NCBI GenBank assembly: GCA_050250815.1
Contig: JBFWNY010000004.1
Span: 84,352 to 148,351 of the forward strand
Reading direction: 5' to 3'
DNA: 64,000 nt
DNA from: JAEUMD01 sp050250815
GTDB taxonomy: Bacteria; Pseudomonadota; Alphaproteobacteria; Rhizobiales; Hyphomicrobiaceae
Shown here: positions 53,713-63,537 of the stretch, in pieces
Layout: each line of letters starts with the position of its first letter
Numbering within the stretch: position 1 is the stretch's first letter
The notes under the pieces: generated by a model
Databases searched by the model: none
What the model saw: the letters and a program-made list of their open reading frames with translations, nothing else
What the model was told of the DNA's origin: nothing
Made by a program: the position numbers and the translations under genes

Positions 53713-54522
53713 TTAGTCGCGCACCTCGGTGTCAGCGGGTGCCTCGCCATCGATATTGCGCAACCAACGCCCGGACTCACTCCTGGCCGGCGCTTCGGGC
53801 GCAGCACTGGTCGGCGTGACGGTGGACACCCAGTCAGTGCTCGTCCCGGCGGCCACGCGCGATTGAGCCGCCCTGTAGGTGCGCGGGGTGTCGTAGCATC
53901 CGCCTTCACAGACGATCATGTAGGGACGCGGCGGCCGCGCGGCCGCCGGAGCGGCACCAGCATCGGCCGCAGCTGTAGCAGGGGCCGCCGCAGGTGATGC
54001 TGCCGCACCCACGCCTGCATCGGGCGCTCCGGCTGCAGCGGAGGTGGCGGTGGCGACAGGCTCGGGCGCCTTCGTGGTCGGCTGGAGATATACGATCTCG
54101 GCGCGATCGGTGCTGCAGCCCGCTTCACAGACCACGACGTCCATGCCGGGGTGCGCGAGCTGGAGCGGATGGGGTCCCTGCAGGTGACCGGTCTCGGCTT
54201 CGATAAGCCGCTGCGCACGTTTGGTCCAGTAATCGGGTGGCGTGCCCAGGGATGGCGAAGCTGAGGTGCCTTTGGTGCCGTCCGCGGTCTCCTCAGACCC
54301 GGACCTGCGCGATTTCAGGTAGGCGCGCGTTGCCGCCCTGCCGATGGCAGCCGCGGCTTCGCCCTCGACGTGGTCCCCTTTCGAAACGCTGTGCGAGCTG
54401 CCGCCCAGCTTCAACTTGAAGCCCTTGGCCTCGACCATCGCGCTCGTGGAGGCGACGATGACCAGGGCAACGGCGGAGACCGAGCCGATACGGACGGCAA
54501 AATGCGGAAGGGGACGCGACAT
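53713..54522 (-). CDS. Exported protein with duplicated Cys motif
   Basis: The 269-residue product has a signal peptide or anchor at about residues 12-32. Two short similar blocks, MDVVVCEAGCSTDRAEIVYL near residue 126 and YMIVCEGGCYDTPRTYRA near residue 203, each contain a CxxxC pair. They are joined by an Ala/Pro-rich linker of about 50 residues. The Cys pairs could form disulfides or bind a metal. No family could be named. The end is Ser/Ala/Pro-rich. Confidence 0.7.
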   Translation of the reverse strand: MSRPLPHFAVRIGSVSAVALVIVASTSAMVEAKGFKLKLGGSSHSVSKGDHVEGEAAAAIGRAATRAYLKSRRSGSEETADGTKGTSASPSLGTPPDYWTKRAQRLIEAETGHLQGPHPLQLAHPGMDVVVCEAGCSTDRAEIVYLQPTTKAPEPVATATSAAAGAPDAGVGAAASPAAAPATAAADAGAAPAAARPPRPYMIVCEGGCYDTPRTYRAAQSRVAAGTSTDWVSTVTPTSAAPEAPARSESGRWLRNIDGEAPADTEVRD

Positions 54523-54651
54523 GGAGCCTCACAAGCACGCAGATACAATGACAACTCTTGTGCGGCAGCGTGCCAGCGAAAGGTAAACGGGACCTTGACG
54601 CGCGCTTGTCCGCGCGACGCCTGTTCGGCCAACGGGCTGTGGGCCGCCCGA

Positions 54652-55206
54652 TCAGCGCGCGTGAAAGAAGAACGCAGGCTCGCCCGGCGCCGCGTTGATG
54701 ATGGGGATACGGCGGTAATCAAACGAACCGGCGGCGACCGTCGTCTTGGGTGTGGCGAGAGCCGGCACCACCTCGTGCTGGAATGTGACGGGTGTTACGC
54801 GCGGCGTCAGCAGCGGTCCCTCGCTGGCTGGCGGCGCGGCCGCGTACTCGCTTCTCACACTGGCAGCCGGGGCAGCCTCGAACGCCTGCGCAGTTCGCGC
54901 CCGCGTGGGGTGGGGCGCAGGGGCCGGCACATCATCGGGTGCGATCGCGGCTCGGCGGCTGACGGACACGCCGCTCCCGCCAACCATCGAACCCGGCCTG
55001 CGGCGGTTGAGAATGAACGCGGCAAGGCAGGGATCGTCCTGCCCGCTCGAGCGAATGTCCTCACGCGTCAGGTGGACCACGCGACTGCCGCAGGCGAACG
55101 CCTCCTGGGCATGCGCCGGCAAAGACCAGATCAGCGCTGTGACGAGCAGCGTGGTCAGGCCGATTGCGATCACGCGCTGATCGATTGCACCGACACTTAG
55201 CGCCAT
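54652..55206 (-). CDS. Exported protein of unknown function, low-complexity centre
   Basis: From the ATG at 55206 the product has 184 residues with a signal peptide (about residues 1-33, ending PAHA). Two Cys (ACGSR and DDPCLAAF) lie in the first 60 residues of the mature part and could bridge. The centre is Ala/Pro-rich, and the end (FDYRRIPIINAAPGEPAFFFH) is more ordered. A GTG at 55284 would lengthen it by 26. Same strand as the preceding exported gene, 129 bases away, so possibly one operon. Confidence 0.6.
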   Translation of the reverse strand: MALSVGAIDQRVIAIGLTTLLVTALIWSLPAHAQEAFACGSRVVHLTREDIRSSGQDDPCLAAFILNRRRPGSMVGGSGVSVSRRAAIAPDDVPAPAPHPTRARTAQAFEAAPAASVRSEYAAAPPASEGPLLTPRVTPVTFQHEVVPALATPKTTVAAGSFDYRRIPIINAAPGEPAFFFHAR

Positions 55207-55318
55207 CGCCGGCACGCGACGACCGCTCTCGCTCGCACTGTCCCGCACCGCCCCCTCCGTCCGGCCAATGTCGTGACTCGTCACGATATGGGACGGGCGT
55301 TAACGCGCGGTTTACCGG

Positions 55319-56191
55319 TCAGCGTCCGACCCGGAGATAGACGAACCAGTAGACCGCCCCAACGAGCAGGCTGCCCCCGATCAGGTTTCCGATGGTCGCG
55401 ACCGCGATGTTGTGGAGTGCTGCACCTACCGTAATCGCCGGATAGCTGGCGGGCGTCTGGCCGATCGCACTCCAGAATTCCGGCGCCGCCCAGGCTTTGA
55501 CCGCGAGCGCATACGGCAGGAAGTAGATGTTGGCGATCGAGTGCTCGAAGCCGGCGGCAACGAAGCCGGCAATCGGCGGAACGATGACCATGACCTTGTC
55601 GGTAACCGAACGGGCGCCGAACGACATCCATACCGCGAGGCAGACGAGCACGTTGCACAGGACCGCGAGGAAGAAGAGCTGCACCGTCGGCAGCGCCGCT
55701 TTCGCCGCTGCGATACCCAATGCCGTTTTGCCCACGGCACCGCCGCCCAGGCCGTAGTGACCCGATGCGAAGACGAGCGCGACCGTTCCCAGCGCGCCGG
55801 CGATGTTGCCCAGGTAAACGAGCACCCAGGCTCGCATCAGAGCGGCAGCTCGGATACGTCCACTCGCCCAGGCGACGACCATGAGTGCATCGCCCGTGAA
55901 CAACTCGGCTCCGCCGACGATCACCAGGATCAGCCCGAGCGAAAAAACGAGACCCGAGATGAGGCGGGCGAGCCCCCACGGCAGCTGATCGGAGCCCGAA
56001 GCGACCACTGTCATGAAGATCGCGCCCAGCGCGATGAACGCGCCGGCCAAAACGCCCAGGACGATGAGTGAGAGCGCGTCACGGCCGGCCTTGGTCGCGC
56101 CCGCGCCCTCGCAGGCACGAGCCATGTCGCTGGGCATCAGCGCATCGATCCCGTGTACGTCAGCTGCTGAGCCAGCGGTAGGCTTCGACAT
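55319..56191 (-). CDS. Formate/nitrite transporter family channel
   Basis: FNT proteins are pentameric channels for formate, nitrite or hydrosulfide. From the ATG at 56191 the product has 290 residues and six membrane helices. Signatures are GAFIALGAIFMTVVASG near residue 50, GGAELFTGDALMV near residue 92, and GFVAAGFEHSIANIYFLP near residue 204, whose His is the conserved pore residue. The exact substrate cannot be read from sequence. No formate or nitrite enzymes are nearby. Confidence 0.92.
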   Translation of the reverse strand: MSKPTAGSAADVHGIDALMPSDMARACEGAGATKAGRDALSLIVLGVLAGAFIALGAIFMTVVASGSDQLPWGLARLISGLVFSLGLILVIVGGAELFTGDALMVVAWASGRIRAAALMRAWVLVYLGNIAGALGTVALVFASGHYGLGGGAVGKTALGIAAAKAALPTVQLFFLAVLCNVLVCLAVWMSFGARSVTDKVMVIVPPIAGFVAAGFEHSIANIYFLPYALAVKAWAAPEFWSAIGQTPASYPAITVGAALHNIAVATIGNLIGGSLLVGAVYWFVYLRVGR

Positions 56192-56286
56192 TGCTTGCCT
56201 CGAAGATGCGGCCGCGAAGCGGCCTATTTCGCCGCCGGCCCTCAGCGCCAAGTGTTCACGACTGTCGCGTCCGAAGGAGCGCCGCG

Positions 56287-58038
56287 TCAGCGCGAAGACG
56301 GATAGCGCCAGAAATCACCCTTGTCCGTGGGCACGCGCTTCAGGATCGGCACGCGCTTCTCCGGCGGGCGCTCGCCCGTCTGGATCAGCAGACCGATGTC
56401 GCTGAGCAGCGCGTTGCTCTCCGCGTAGCCCGAGTGGTGCAGCCCGAGGCTGTCCATGCTGACCGCCGTCGCATCGATGGTGTCGATACCGGGAAGCACC
56501 AGCGGAACGCCTCCGGGAACGTCACCGGCCCGCGGAATGCCACCGTGGAAGCGGCGTGACACATCGAGCGCACGATCGTTGGCCGCGGCGTAGAGCGTGA
56601 TGCCACCGCTCGCCAGCCCCTTGATCGACGTTGCAATGTTCTCGAAGCTGTCGCGGTCGACATCCGGCGCAGCCAGGATGATCTGGCTGATCTCGACGCC
56701 TTCGGGCTTCTGCCGCTTCAAGTCCTGCAGTACGCGCAGGAGCAGCTGGTTGCCCATCGAGTGCGCGATGAGGCTGACGGTCTTCGCCCCCGAACGCTCC
56801 ATCACGAACCTCAGGAACTGTTCCAGATAGGGCTCGGCCTGGGCCGAACTCTCGCGGTCGTAGGTGTAGCTCGCAATCCCGCCGCCAGACGGCCAGCTGT
56901 AGACGAACGGCGCGCCGTCAAACTTGATGTCGTAGGCAATTTGCGCCGCACGATAGATCGCGTAGTCGAACGACGTGTTGTAGCCGTGCACGAAGACAAA
57001 GGCGTGATCCTTGAAGCGCGCCGACTTGGCCAGCCGCTGCTTTACGAGATCGAGAAGCTCGGCCTCGCTCAGCGCCTTGATGTCCTGCATCGTGAAGTGG
57101 ACCTTAGGGTCCTCCTTCTGCTCGTAAATGGTGACATTGAAATAGGGGATCTTGATCGCCCACGGGCGCTCGATCTGAGGCACCTCGTGTTCCTTGGGAA
57201 CCGTCACCATGGCGCGGCCAAGCTCCAGCCTGCGCCCGCGCCCCGACGCGTAGTCGAGACGCTTGTCGTTGGCGGCACGCTCGCGATCGGTGCCGTAATA
57301 GACGGGCACCACCGTCCAATCGCCGCTCTCGGGCGTCGGCACCGGCGCTGGAGCCTCGGCGGCGGCCGGCTTGGGAGCAGAGCGCGCGGCGTCGGGTTCA
57401 GCCATGCGCGGCTTGCTCTCGCCATTCGCAGCGGCGGGCGGGCGCGGCGGCGGCGTGAAATCGTCTGCGGAGCGGGCGCCTCCACCGGACGGCGGCGGGG
57501 CTCCAGCGGACGAGCCCGGCGGCGCCATTTCGGGCGCACGGCTGGCACCGGGTGGCGGCGATGCCTGCTGGCCTAGTCCGCGCGTCCCCTCCGGCGCGGG
57601 TGACGATGGAGCGGCAGCCCCACCAGAGCCGATGGGATCTGGCGACGGCGTCGACTGCGGTGCCATGGGGCCGGTCTGCGGCGCTGACGGAGGCGTCACT
57701 GCCGGTGGTGTGGGAGACGGCACCGGCCGCGGCTCTGGTGCAGCGGCGGTCTCGCGCTCCTCGGTCCGCGGTGCGGCCTCCTTCTTGTCCTGCGCATGCT
57801 TCTTGTAGTGCCGACCGGGCGGGCTCGCGTCTGGCCCCTTGGACGCCTCGCGGACAGCACCCAGATCGGGCCGCAGGATGAGCAGCGCGAACGGCACGAG
57901 GATGACCGCACCCAGGAAGATGCGAAGAACCCACTTGGCCAGCGCGGGCAATGAGCCGACAGAGCGCCATGCCACGGCGTAGAGGAGCAGTCCGAGCAAG
58001 CCGACGCCGGCCTGAATGGCGATCGCGGTCATATCCAT
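56287..58038 (-). CDS. Membrane-anchored alpha/beta hydrolase, DUF900 type, with Pro-rich linker
   Basis: The 583 residues have two N-terminal membrane helices (about 5-26 and 35-58), a low-complexity Pro/Ala/Ser-rich region from about 75 to 230, and a DUF900 alpha/beta hydrolase domain from about 240. The catalytic Ser is in SLIAHSMGNQLL near residue 429; an oxyanion-type VFVHGYNTSFDYA lies near residue 346. The linker would place the enzyme away from the membrane. Substrate is unknown. Divergent from meaB. Confidence 0.87.
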   Translation of the reverse strand: MDMTAIAIQAGVGLLGLLLYAVAWRSVGSLPALAKWVLRIFLGAVILVPFALLILRPDLGAVREASKGPDASPPGRHYKKHAQDKKEAAPRTEERETAAAPEPRPVPSPTPPAVTPPSAPQTGPMAPQSTPSPDPIGSGGAAAPSSPAPEGTRGLGQQASPPPGASRAPEMAPPGSSAGAPPPSGGGARSADDFTPPPRPPAAANGESKPRMAEPDAARSAPKPAAAEAPAPVPTPESGDWTVVPVYYGTDRERAANDKRLDYASGRGRRLELGRAMVTVPKEHEVPQIERPWAIKIPYFNVTIYEQKEDPKVHFTMQDIKALSEAELLDLVKQRLAKSARFKDHAFVFVHGYNTSFDYAIYRAAQIAYDIKFDGAPFVYSWPSGGGIASYTYDRESSAQAEPYLEQFLRFVMERSGAKTVSLIAHSMGNQLLLRVLQDLKRQKPEGVEISQIILAAPDVDRDSFENIATSIKGLASGGITLYAAANDRALDVSRRFHGGIPRAGDVPGGVPLVLPGIDTIDATAVSMDSLGLHHSGYAESNALLSDIGLLIQTGERPPEKRVPILKRVPTDKGDFWRYPSSR

Positions 58039-58358
58039 GGATGAGAAATCCTCGATGCTTTGGGAGCCGGCCTGCAGGCATCCCCTGCGCCCGATAGCGG
58101 GAAGAATTGCAGGCGCCCGTCGTTAAAAATTCTCCGCGCCCAGAGAAGCGCCGCACCGCCGGTCGGGGCCGAACGCTGTTCGGGCGGACCATCCCACGAC
58201 CGGTGGCAGCTCGGCAACCGCCGACCGGCATCGACTGGAGGGTGCCGCGGAGTACGACCGCCGACCGCAGCCGATTATCTTTACGCCTTGTCGCTTCTGT
58301 GACATCAGGGGCCGCACTGCGGCAGGGTGCGAACCCGCCGGCACTTTCGGAGTTGGCC
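58039..58358. other. Divergent intergenic region upstream of meaB
   Basis: About 320 bases contain no supported gene. The meaB frame is open back to 58107 but without family similarity. A run TTAAAAATTC near 58122-58131 could be part of a promoter in either direction; no clear pair was found. Confidence 0.35.
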
Positions 58359-59375
58359 ATGCTTTCCCGCGCCGCGCCAACGGGCGGCCTCAACGTCGAC
58401 ACCTACGTCTCCGGCGTCCGCGCTGGGGACAGAGCAATGCTCGCTCGCGCCATAACCCTGGTGGAGAGCACGAAGGCCGAGCACCGCGCTCTCGCCAAGG
58501 CCGTCCTTCAGGAGCTGATCGCCGACTCCGGACAGGCGATGCGCGTCGGAATCACGGGCGTACCCGGCGTCGGCAAGTCCACCACGATCGACCAGCTCGG
58601 CATGAACCTGATCGAGGCGGGTCACAGAGTGGCAGTGCTCGCCGTCGATCCGACCTCGAAGCGGACCGGCGGCTCGATCCTGGGTGACAAAACGCGCATG
58701 AACCGCCTCGCGCAAGCACCGGGTGCTTTCATTCGACCCTCGCCGACGTCGGGCACGCTGGGAGGTGTCGCGCGCAAAACGCGCGAGACCATGGCCCTCG
58801 TCGAGGCAGCGGGCTTCGATGTCGTCATCGTCGAGACGGTGGGTGTCGGCCAGTCGGAGGTTGCGGTCGCCGACATGGTCGACTTCTTCCTGGTGCTCCT
58901 GCTCGCTGGCGGCGGCGACGACCTTCAGGGCATCAAGAAGGGGATCATTGAGATCGCCGACATGATCGCGATCAACAAGGCCGACGGCGATAACATCACA
59001 CGTGCCGAGGCGGCAGCAGCAGAGTATCGCGGCGCGCTATCGATCCTCACACCCGCGTCGCAGGCCTGGAAACCGCCAGTGATGACGATCTCGGGATACA
59101 GCAACAAGGGTCTCGACGCGCTTTGGGCCAAGATCGTGGAACACCGCGATCTCACCAAAAAATCGGGCGAGTTCGCGGACCGGCGGCGCGCGCAGGCTCT
59201 GTCGTGGATGCAGGACATGCTGCAAGAGCGCCTGATGCAAGCCTTGAAAGACAACCCGGAAGTTGCCGCGGCGCTGCCATCGATCGAAACGGACGTGCGG
59301 GAGGGCCGGCTGCTGCCACCGCTCGCGGTGGACAGCATTCTCGCCAAAATGGGCCTTGGCGGGCGCGGGGCGTGA
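58359..59375 (+). CDS. meaB: Methylmalonyl-CoA mutase-associated GTPase MeaB
   Basis: MeaB protects and reloads methylmalonyl-CoA mutase with adenosylcobalamin. The ATG at 58359 has GGAG six bases upstream and gives 338 residues. Family motifs are the P-loop GVPGVGKSTTID near residue 67, VDPTSKRTGGSILGDKTRM near 98, and VIVETVGVGQSE near 154; INKADG near 206 is the G4-type motif. No mutase gene is nearby. It may also serve ethylmalonyl-CoA mutase if this organism has that pathway. Confidence 0.94.
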   Translation: MLSRAAPTGGLNVDTYVSGVRAGDRAMLARAITLVESTKAEHRALAKAVLQELIADSGQAMRVGITGVPGVGKSTTIDQLGMNLIEAGHRVAVLAVDPTSKRTGGSILGDKTRMNRLAQAPGAFIRPSPTSGTLGGVARKTRETMALVEAAGFDVVIVETVGVGQSEVAVADMVDFFLVLLLAGGGDDLQGIKKGIIEIADMIAINKADGDNITRAEAAAAEYRGALSILTPASQAWKPPVMTISGYSNKGLDALWAKIVEHRDLTKKSGEFADRRRAQALSWMQDMLQERLMQALKDNPEVAAALPSIETDVREGRLLPPLAVDSILAKMGLGGRGA

Positions 59376-59421
59376 CGTCAGGTACGGGGCTCAGGCTACC
59401 GGTGCTCCGCGGCAAACCCAG

Positions 59422-60117
59422 ATGACCATGCGTGTTCTGCTCACAGGTTTTGGTCCGTTTCCCGGCGTTCCGGAGAACGCTTCGGCGCGTCTCGTCGAGG
59501 ACGTTGCGGCCGAGCTGCGCACACGCGCGACGCCTGCGCATGTCCACGTCGCGATCCTGCCGACAGAGTGGGACGCGGGGCTCGCTCGCATCGACATGCT
59601 GTGGGACGCCATCGCACCCGATCTGGCACTGCATTTCGGCGTCTCGGCAAGCGCCCGCGGCCTGACGCTGGAGCGCCTTGCCCGCAACGCCTGTGCGCCG
59701 CTGGAAGATGCCTGCGGGTGCCTGCCCTCCACCGCGCACGTCTCAGCCGACGCGCCGGACCTGCATCGCACCGAGTTGCCGCTGTCGCGCATCGAGGCAC
59801 GGCTGCTGGCAGCCGGTATCCCCGCCGAGCTTTCCGACGACGCTGGTCTCTATCTGTGCAACGGCGTCCTGTTCCGCTCGCTGTGCCGGTCCTTCGCCAC
59901 CCCCGGTCCACGCCTTGCCGGCTTCGTGCATATTCCGGACGGGCTCGCCGGAAGCCTGACACCGCAACAGAGGCACGGCGATCCGGTAAGACGGACGGCA
60001 TGCGCCAGCGCCCTCTCATGGGCGCAGGCGATCTCGGGGGCCTGCATCATCGTTGACGAGGCTCTGTCGGCACTCCCCCTCGGCAAGCTCAAAGCAGACA
60101 ATTTCGCCAAAGGTTAA
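59422..60117 (+). CDS. pcp: Pyroglutamyl-peptidase I
   Basis: This cysteine peptidase removes N-terminal 5-oxoproline. The 231 residues start at 59422 with VLLTGFGPFPGV, the family N-terminus. The triad can be followed as Glu in SARGLTLERLARN near residue 79, Cys in GLYLCNGVLF near 146 and His in GFVHIPDG near 173. It lies 46 bases after meaB and may be cotranscribed. It might work with the ChaC-type enzyme elsewhere in the window on 5-oxoproline compounds, but no link is shown. Confidence 0.88.
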   Translation: MTMRVLLTGFGPFPGVPENASARLVEDVAAELRTRATPAHVHVAILPTEWDAGLARIDMLWDAIAPDLALHFGVSASARGLTLERLARNACAPLEDACGCLPSTAHVSADAPDLHRTELPLSRIEARLLAAGIPAELSDDAGLYLCNGVLFRSLCRSFATPGPRLAGFVHIPDGLAGSLTPQQRHGDPVRRTACASALSWAQAISGACIIVDEALSALPLGKLKADNFAKG

Positions 60118-60172
60118 CGGCGCCGCTGGCGCGCGTCTTGCTCCCGCAGAGGACGAACCTCGGGAGCATCCC

Positions 60173-61576
60173 ATGACCATCGATCGCCGCAGAGTGCTGA
60201 CCGTCGGCGCCGGGCTCGGCGGCCTGCCGCTAGCGCTCGCCGGTGCGAGCACCGCATCCGCGGGGCCGCGCGCCTTCGCGCTCGCTCAGGCCGGGCCGCA
60301 GCCGGCTCAGGGGCCGTCCAGCGTCGCCGAGGCCAACGCGCGAGAGTTCGCTCTCCTTCCCAGCTCCCCCGACGAGCAGACGGCCGCATTGCAGAAGGCC
60401 ATCGACGCGGCGGCTGAGCGGCGGCAGACCCTCGCACTCCCAGCGGGAAATTTCCTCGCTCGCGGCCTCGTGCTCCGGCCGGGTAGCCGGATCGCCGGTG
60501 CTGGCGTCGCGACCCGCCTCGTCCTGTCCGACGGCGGCGGAACACTGCTGAGCGCCGAGAACGCCGCGGGCATTTGCCTTGAAGACCTGGCACTCGACGG
60601 CGCCATGCGCCCGGCGGGACAAGACGCTCTCGCCGCGTTCAAAACTTGCACGCGGCTGCGGCTCACACGGCTGGAGGTGACCGGAGCGGCGGGAAGCGGG
60701 ATCGCGCTTGATGCCTGCTCGGGCGAGGTCACGGCGAACCGCATTGCGACCGTTGGTACGACCGCGATCTTCAGCATGGACGGAGCGGGGCTCAGGATCA
60801 CGGACAACGAGATCGACGGCGCTGGCAACAACGGCATCCAAATCTGGCGGCGCGCGCAAGGCGAGGATGGCACGCTCGTGTCCGGCAATCGCATTATGCG
60901 AGTCTTCGCCCACAGCGGCGGAACGGGAGAGAACGGCAACGGCATCAACCTGTTCCGCGCCGGCGGCGTTATCGTGGAAGGCAACCGCATCACCGACTGC
61001 GCCTACTCGGCTGTCCGCGCCAATGCGGCCTCCAACGTGCAGATGGTGGCCAACAGCGCACTACGCATCGCCGAAGTCGCCCTCTACGCGGAATTCGGAT
61101 TCGAAGGCGCGCTGATCGCCTCCAATCTCGTGGACGACGCCGCCAGCGGCATATCCGTCACCAACTTCGATGTCGGCGGGCGCCTCGCCGTCGTACAGGG
61201 CAACCTCATCCGCAACCTGAAGCGCCGCGAGTACGAGCCTGTCGACAAGCGCGGCGACGGCATCGCCGTGGAAGCGGACGCAGCCGTCACCGGCAACGTC
61301 GTCGAGGGTGCCGCCAACGCGGGCCTGCTGATCGGCTGGGGCCCGCACATGCGCGACGTCACCGCCACTGGCAACCTGATCCGCGGCTGCCGCTACGGCA
61401 TCCTGGTGAGCGCGGACGTTGGCGCGGGTGCCTGCTTCGTATCCGCCAACATGATTTCGCGCTGCCCGGACGGCGCTATACGCGGCATGGACCGCGGCAA
61501 GCCGATCGGCCCCGACCTCGCCCGCGAGACGACGGCGACCGCGCGCGTGACCATCTCGGGAAACATGGCCGTGTGA
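60173..61576 (+). CDS. Tat-exported right-handed beta-helix protein (TIGR03808-like)
   Basis: The ATG at 60173 has GGGAG six bases upstream and gives 467 residues. The N-terminus MTIDRRRVLTVGAGLGG is a twin-arginine signal. The rest is a beta-helix with many short repeats containing GN.I or N.I (for example SGNRIMRV, EGNRITDC, QGNLIRNL, TGNLIRGC), like pectate-lyase-type folds. It matches a Tat-exported repetitive protein family found in Rhizobiales. Enzyme activity is unknown. Confidence 0.85.
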   Translation: MTIDRRRVLTVGAGLGGLPLALAGASTASAGPRAFALAQAGPQPAQGPSSVAEANAREFALLPSSPDEQTAALQKAIDAAAERRQTLALPAGNFLARGLVLRPGSRIAGAGVATRLVLSDGGGTLLSAENAAGICLEDLALDGAMRPAGQDALAAFKTCTRLRLTRLEVTGAAGSGIALDACSGEVTANRIATVGTTAIFSMDGAGLRITDNEIDGAGNNGIQIWRRAQGEDGTLVSGNRIMRVFAHSGGTGENGNGINLFRAGGVIVEGNRITDCAYSAVRANAASNVQMVANSALRIAEVALYAEFGFEGALIASNLVDDAASGISVTNFDVGGRLAVVQGNLIRNLKRREYEPVDKRGDGIAVEADAAVTGNVVEGAANAGLLIGWGPHMRDVTATGNLIRGCRYGILVSADVGAGACFVSANMISRCPDGAIRGMDRGKPIGPDLARETTATARVTISGNMAV

Positions 61577-61611
61577 CGGAACCGTCGATGAGGCTGCCGC
61601 TGTAGCGCGCC

Positions 61612-62319
61612 TCAGGCTCCCAGCGCAGCGATGATCTCGTTCTCAGCTTCGCGAGAGCGCGGCGTCCATGGCGCCACGCGCGAGGCGATGAGGTTGGCTT
61701 CCGATTTCAGGATGATCCCGTCGTCGAGCACCTTGAGACCATTGGCACGCAGCGTCTCTCCCGTCGTCGTGATGTCGACGATGAAGTCGGCAGTACCGGC
61801 GCCAGGGGTGCCTTCGGTGGCGCCAAGACTTTCGACAATGCGGAAGTCGGTGAGACCGCGCGAGGCGAGGAACCGGCGGGTCAGGTTCATGTACTTGGTC
61901 GCGACCCGGAACCAGCGCCCGTGCGTCTGGCGGAAGGAGGCGGTGATCTCATCAAGATCGGCCATCACGCGTACGTCGATCCAGCATTGCGGCACGGCCA
62001 CGACGACGTCGGCATGTCCGAAGCCTAATGGCTTCAGCATGTCGATGCGGTCCTGCCAGTCGGTCATCTGCTCGCGCACCAGGTCTTCGCCCGTGATGCC
62101 CAGATGTGCCCGACCCGACTTGAGGTAGCGCGCGATCTCGGACGCTGAGACGAAGGCGACCTCGACCGAAGGCATGCCCTCGATCTCGCCGCGATAGCCG
62201 CGCGAGTTGCCCACCTTGCGCACGTTGAGCCCGACCTTGGAGAACACCTCCGTCGCCTGCTCCATAAGCCGGCCCTTCGAGGGCACGGCCAGCACCAGCT
62301 TCTCCTGCGCGCTTGACAT
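61612..62319 (-). CDS. hisG: ATP phosphoribosyltransferase, short form
   Basis: HisG starts histidine synthesis. From the ATG at 62319 it has 235 residues and lacks the C-terminal regulatory domain, so it is the short type that needs HisZ. Motifs are AVPSKGRL near residue 10, the strand DFRIVESLGATEGTPGAGTADFIVDITTTG near residue 155 with the PRPP-binding site. Its start overlaps the hisZ stop (TGATG), so the two are coupled. Confidence 0.95.
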   Translation of the reverse strand: MSSAQEKLVLAVPSKGRLMEQATEVFSKVGLNVRKVGNSRGYRGEIEGMPSVEVAFVSASEIARYLKSGRAHLGITGEDLVREQMTDWQDRIDMLKPLGFGHADVVVAVPQCWIDVRVMADLDEITASFRQTHGRWFRVATKYMNLTRRFLASRGLTDFRIVESLGATEGTPGAGTADFIVDITTTGETLRANGLKVLDDGIILKSEANLIASRVAPWTPRSREAENEIIAALGA

Positions 62320-63494
62320 CACACGCCTCCCGTCAGCGCCGCGAGCAACCGCTCGGTATGGATCGCCGCGCCGACGGCGGGCACGTCGTTCTCCGCGCCG
62401 CACATGCGCATGAGCTGATCGTAGCGGCCGCCGCCCGCGACCGGGCTCTGCGGGCCAAGCGCCGGCGCGATTACCTCGAAAACGAAGCCGGTATAGTATT
62501 CGAGGGTCCGTCCGAATTCGGCCTCGAAGTCGGCGTGCAGCACGTCGACCCCCGCATCGGCAAGCAGTTGCAGCCGCTTGTGATAGGCGTCGAGCGCCGG
62601 CCCGATGTCCATGTTCTTGTCACGCAGCAGATCCTTGATGCGGGCGCCTGCGGCCCGCGCGGGCGCGACGATGCCGATATAGCTTTCGAGCAGCAGCGCG
62701 GTTTCCGTGCCGAGCGGCTTGGTCTGGGCGTCGGCGACGATCGACAGCAGGCTTGCCGTGATCTCGCCCAGAGAGCGGGTCCCGACCATCTCGATGCCTT
62801 CGCGCTCGAGATGATGGGCGACGAGCCGCTCCGCTTCGGCGGGGTTGTCGGGGTCGAGCTCGGCGAGCAGCGCCTTGGGTACGTCGCGCGGCAGATCGAC
62901 GGCGGACGTGGTGAGGCGCTTCAACTCGGTGCGGAATGCCTGCGGACGCCAGAACTGGTGCATGAGGCGCCGTCGCCACCGCGCCGGCATCTCGGCCGCC
63001 TCGAGCAGCGCGCGGAAAAGCCCCAGATCACCGAAACGGAGCTTGACGGCGCCGAGGCCGGCAGCCTTCAACGCCTCGACGATGGTGACGAGCGTCTGTG
63101 CTTCCGCCTTCTCGCGCTCGGTGGCTCCAATCGACTCGATGCCGGCCTGACGGAACTCGCGCGGATGCGCCGTGGTCGAGCCGCTGGGCTGATAGCGGAA
63201 CGCAGAGCCGTTGTAGCAGTAGCGCGCCTTGGCCGCCGGATCCTCGTGACGCTCCATGTGCAGGCGGCAGATCGGCACGGTGAGATCGGGCCGCAGGCAC
63301 AGCTCCTCGCCGTCCGGATCGGTGAAGACGTAGGTGCGCGCGCGCAGGGTCTCGCCGATGACGTCGAGAAAGACGCTCGCCGGCTGGATGATTGCGGGCG
63401 CGACGGCCTCGTGTCCCGCCTTCATGAACACGCCCATGAGCTTCTGAGCTTGCGCTTCCAGGGCGTCGAATTTTTTTGCCGTTTCTGCGACCAT
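62319..63494 (-). CDS. hisZ: ATP phosphoribosyltransferase regulatory subunit HisZ
   Basis: HisZ is a histidyl-tRNA-synthetase-like protein that activates short HisG. From the ATG at 63494 it has 391 residues. Class II synthetase-like motifs are FTDPDGEELCLRPDLTVP near residue 58 and VAGGGRYDQL near residue 361, but the tRNA-charging features are weakened, as expected. It lies between hisS and hisG, an order usual in alphaproteobacteria. Confidence 0.93.
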   Translation of the reverse strand: MVAETAKKFDALEAQAQKLMGVFMKAGHEAVAPAIIQPASVFLDVIGETLRARTYVFTDPDGEELCLRPDLTVPICRLHMERHEDPAAKARYCYNGSAFRYQPSGSTTAHPREFRQAGIESIGATEREKAEAQTLVTIVEALKAAGLGAVKLRFGDLGLFRALLEAAEMPARWRRRLMHQFWRPQAFRTELKRLTTSAVDLPRDVPKALLAELDPDNPAEAERLVAHHLEREGIEMVGTRSLGEITASLLSIVADAQTKPLGTETALLLESYIGIVAPARAAGARIKDLLRDKNMDIGPALDAYHKRLQLLADAGVDVLHADFEAEFGRTLEYYTGFVFEVIAPALGPQSPVAGGGRYDQLMRMCGAENDVPAVGAAIHTERLLAALTGGV

Positions 63495-63537
63495 CTCGGA
63501 CTTCAACTCTTCATGTGAAACGCGCGCCGCAACCGGG

